Of a stretch of 5,758 nt of DNA, positions 4,752 to 5,758 are shown in pieces. This DNA is from an uncultured Hyphomicrobiales bacterium. Lineage in GTDB: Bacteria; Pseudomonadota; Alphaproteobacteria; Rhizobiales; CAJQND01. The translations under genes were made by a program, and so were the position numbers. The DNA is taken from NCBI GenBank assembly GCA_905479595.1, contig CAJQND010000036.1:1-5758 (forward strand). The letters run 5' to 3'. Below the pieces are notes generated by a model. That model was not told the origin of the DNA. It worked only from the letters and a program-made list of their open reading frames with translations, and did no database searches. Position 1 is the stretch's first letter, and every line of letters starts with the position of its first letter.

Positions 4752-5758
4752 TTAAAGATCAAGGATAAGGCGTTGCGGGTCTTCAATTGCTTCTTTGACC
4801 CGCACCAGGAACGTGACCGCTTCTTTACCATCAACAATCCGGTGGTCATAAGAAAGCGCCAGATACATCATCGGGCGCGCGACAATCTCGCCATTCATCA
4901 CCATCGGGCGTTGCTGGATTTTGTGCATACCGAGAATGCCCGATTGCGGTGCATTCAAAATTGGCGTCGACATAAGCGATCCATAAACCCCGCCATTGGA
5001 AATGGTGAAGGTGCCACCCATCATATCATCAATCGTAAGATTGCCATCGCGGGCCTTGCGGCCAAGGTTACCGATTTCCTTTTCAATACCAGCCAGGGAC
5101 AAATCCTGGGCATTGCGCACCACAGGCACCACGAGCCCCTTATCGGTGCCGACAGCTACCCCAATATGGTAGAAATTCTTGTAGACGATATCTGTACCGT
5201 CAATTTCAGCATTTACCGCAGGGACGTCTTGCAGAGCAGCGATCACTGATTTTGCAAAAAAGCCCATAAAGCCGAGTTTGACGCCGTGTTTCTTTTCAAA
5301 CAGCTCTTTGTATTCAGAGCGCAACGCCATGACATTGGTCATATCCACCTCGTTAAAGGTGGTCAGCATGGCAGCTGTGTCCTGGGCATCTTTCAGCCGC
5401 CGGGCGATTGTCTGGCGCAGACGGGTCATTTTCACCCGTTCCTCGCGCGCGCCATCCGCTTCAGATGCGGGTCCGCGCGGCACAGAGACCGGTGCCGGTT
5501 TTGCCGCACGGTTTTCCAAGGCATCGATCACGTCGCCTTTAAGAATCTGGCCGCGCTTACCGCTGCCGGAAACATCGCTGGCGGCCGTGCCGGTTTCTGC
5601 CATCATTCTTGCCGCAGACGGTGCTGGCGGCATATCACCGGCTGGCGAAGCAGCTGGCGCAGGTGCCGGATCAGCCTTCGCAGCAGGCTTGGCGGCAGGC
5701 GCTGCTACTGCACCTTCTCCTTCGGCAATCGCGCCGAGCAATGCGCCCACTTCAACGG
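4752..5758 (-). CDS. odhB: 2-oxoglutarate dehydrogenase E2, dihydrolipoyl succinyltransferase (N-terminus missing)
   Basis: This is the core (E2) of the 2-oxoglutarate dehydrogenase complex, which moves succinyl groups from lipoyl-lysine to CoA in the TCA cycle; sucB is the common synonym. The visible 334 codons start in the end of the lipoyl domain (VEVGALLGAIAEGEG); the lipoyl lysine lies beyond the right edge. Next come an Ala/Pro/Lys linker (about 5705-5630), the peripheral subunit-binding domain that holds E1/E3 (about 5624-5514, with SAARMMAETG and GKRGQILKGDVIDAL), a second short linker, and the acyltransferase domain (about 5440-4755). TTFNEVDMTNVMALR and HGVKLGFMGFFAKS are typical of the succinyltransferase type rather than the pyruvate E2. 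The catalytic histidine is in YDHRIVDG (codon 4844-4842), with its Asp four residues later, 30 residues from the terminal LILDL. The gene is open to the window end; an apparent GTG start at 5750 is merely an internal valine. lpdA follows in the same operon. Confidence 0.96.
   Translation of the reverse strand, partial: VEVGALLGAIAEGEGAVAAPAAKPAAKADPAPAPAASPAGDMPPAPSAARMMAETGTAASDVSGSGKRGQILKGDVIDALENRAAKPAPVSVPRGPASEADGAREERVKMTRLRQTIARRLKDAQDTAAMLTTFNEVDMTNVMALRSEYKELFEKKHGVKLGFMGFFAKSVIAALQDVPAVNAEIDGTDIVYKNFYHIGVAVGTDKGLVVPVVRNAQDLSLAGIEKEIGNLGRKARDGNLTIDDMMGGTFTISNGGVYGSLMSTPILNAPQSGILGMHKIQQRPMVMNGEIVARPMMYLALSYDHRIVDGKEAVTFLVRVKEAIEDPQRLILDL

Noticed and set aside
4773..5249. Plus-strand open frame of 158 codons opposite odhB
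   Set aside because: It is antisense to the conserved acyltransferase domain, and its product has no family resemblance. A long shadow frame is common opposite such sequence.
5630..5710. Ala/Pro/Lys-rich repetitive stretch
   Set aside because: This is the normal flexible linker between the lipoyl and subunit-binding domains of E2 proteins, not a novel repeat.

Overview
The window reads as ordinary chromosomal DNA of an alphaproteobacterium. This is inferred from protein character (OdhB, Lpd and XerC of alphaproteobacterial type), the odhB-lpd order, and the priA / transaldolase / xerC grouping. Placement near Caulobacterales, Maricaulales or Hyphomonadaceae is a low-confidence impression from remembered gene order. 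All seven protein genes look intact, except the two cut by the window edges. I see no mobile element, CRISPR array, tRNA or rRNA.

Left part (1-1930): the first 58 codons of priA (replication restart helicase) run leftwards out of the window from a GTG start near 175. A 129-bp divergent spacer follows, then a rightward pair: a small-type transaldolase (305-961) and, 18 bp later, the tyrosine recombinase XerC (980-1930). The short gap suggests that tal and xerC are co-transcribed. PriA and XerC both serve chromosome replication and segregation; the transaldolase belongs to the non-oxidative pentose phosphate pathway and seems to be a positional rather than functional partner.

Middle part (1931-3311): a 122-bp leader with a candidate promoter precedes a 55-residue exported protein of unknown function (2053-2220). 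A good intrinsic terminator (2256-2287) ends only 16 bp before the start of a secreted TraB/GumN-family protein (2304-3311). That spacing means the TraB/GumN gene probably depends on read-through of this terminator or on a promoter hidden inside the small gene.

Right part (3315-5758, minus strand): lpdA (dihydrolipoyl dehydrogenase, E3) preceded in transcription order by odhB/sucB (E2 of 2-oxoglutarate dehydrogenase), whose lipoyl domain is cut by the window end. The 33-bp gap indicates one operon that makes the TCA-cycle 2-oxoglutarate dehydrogenase complex; its E1 gene (sucA/odhA) is expected just beyond the right edge. lpdA and the TraB/GumN gene converge with only 3 bp between their stop codons.

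I found no convincing previously undescribed system. The points most worth a second look are the terminator placed in front of the TraB/GumN gene, the uncharacterised 55-residue exported protein, and the active-site residues that predict transaldolase rather than fructose-6-phosphate aldolase activity.
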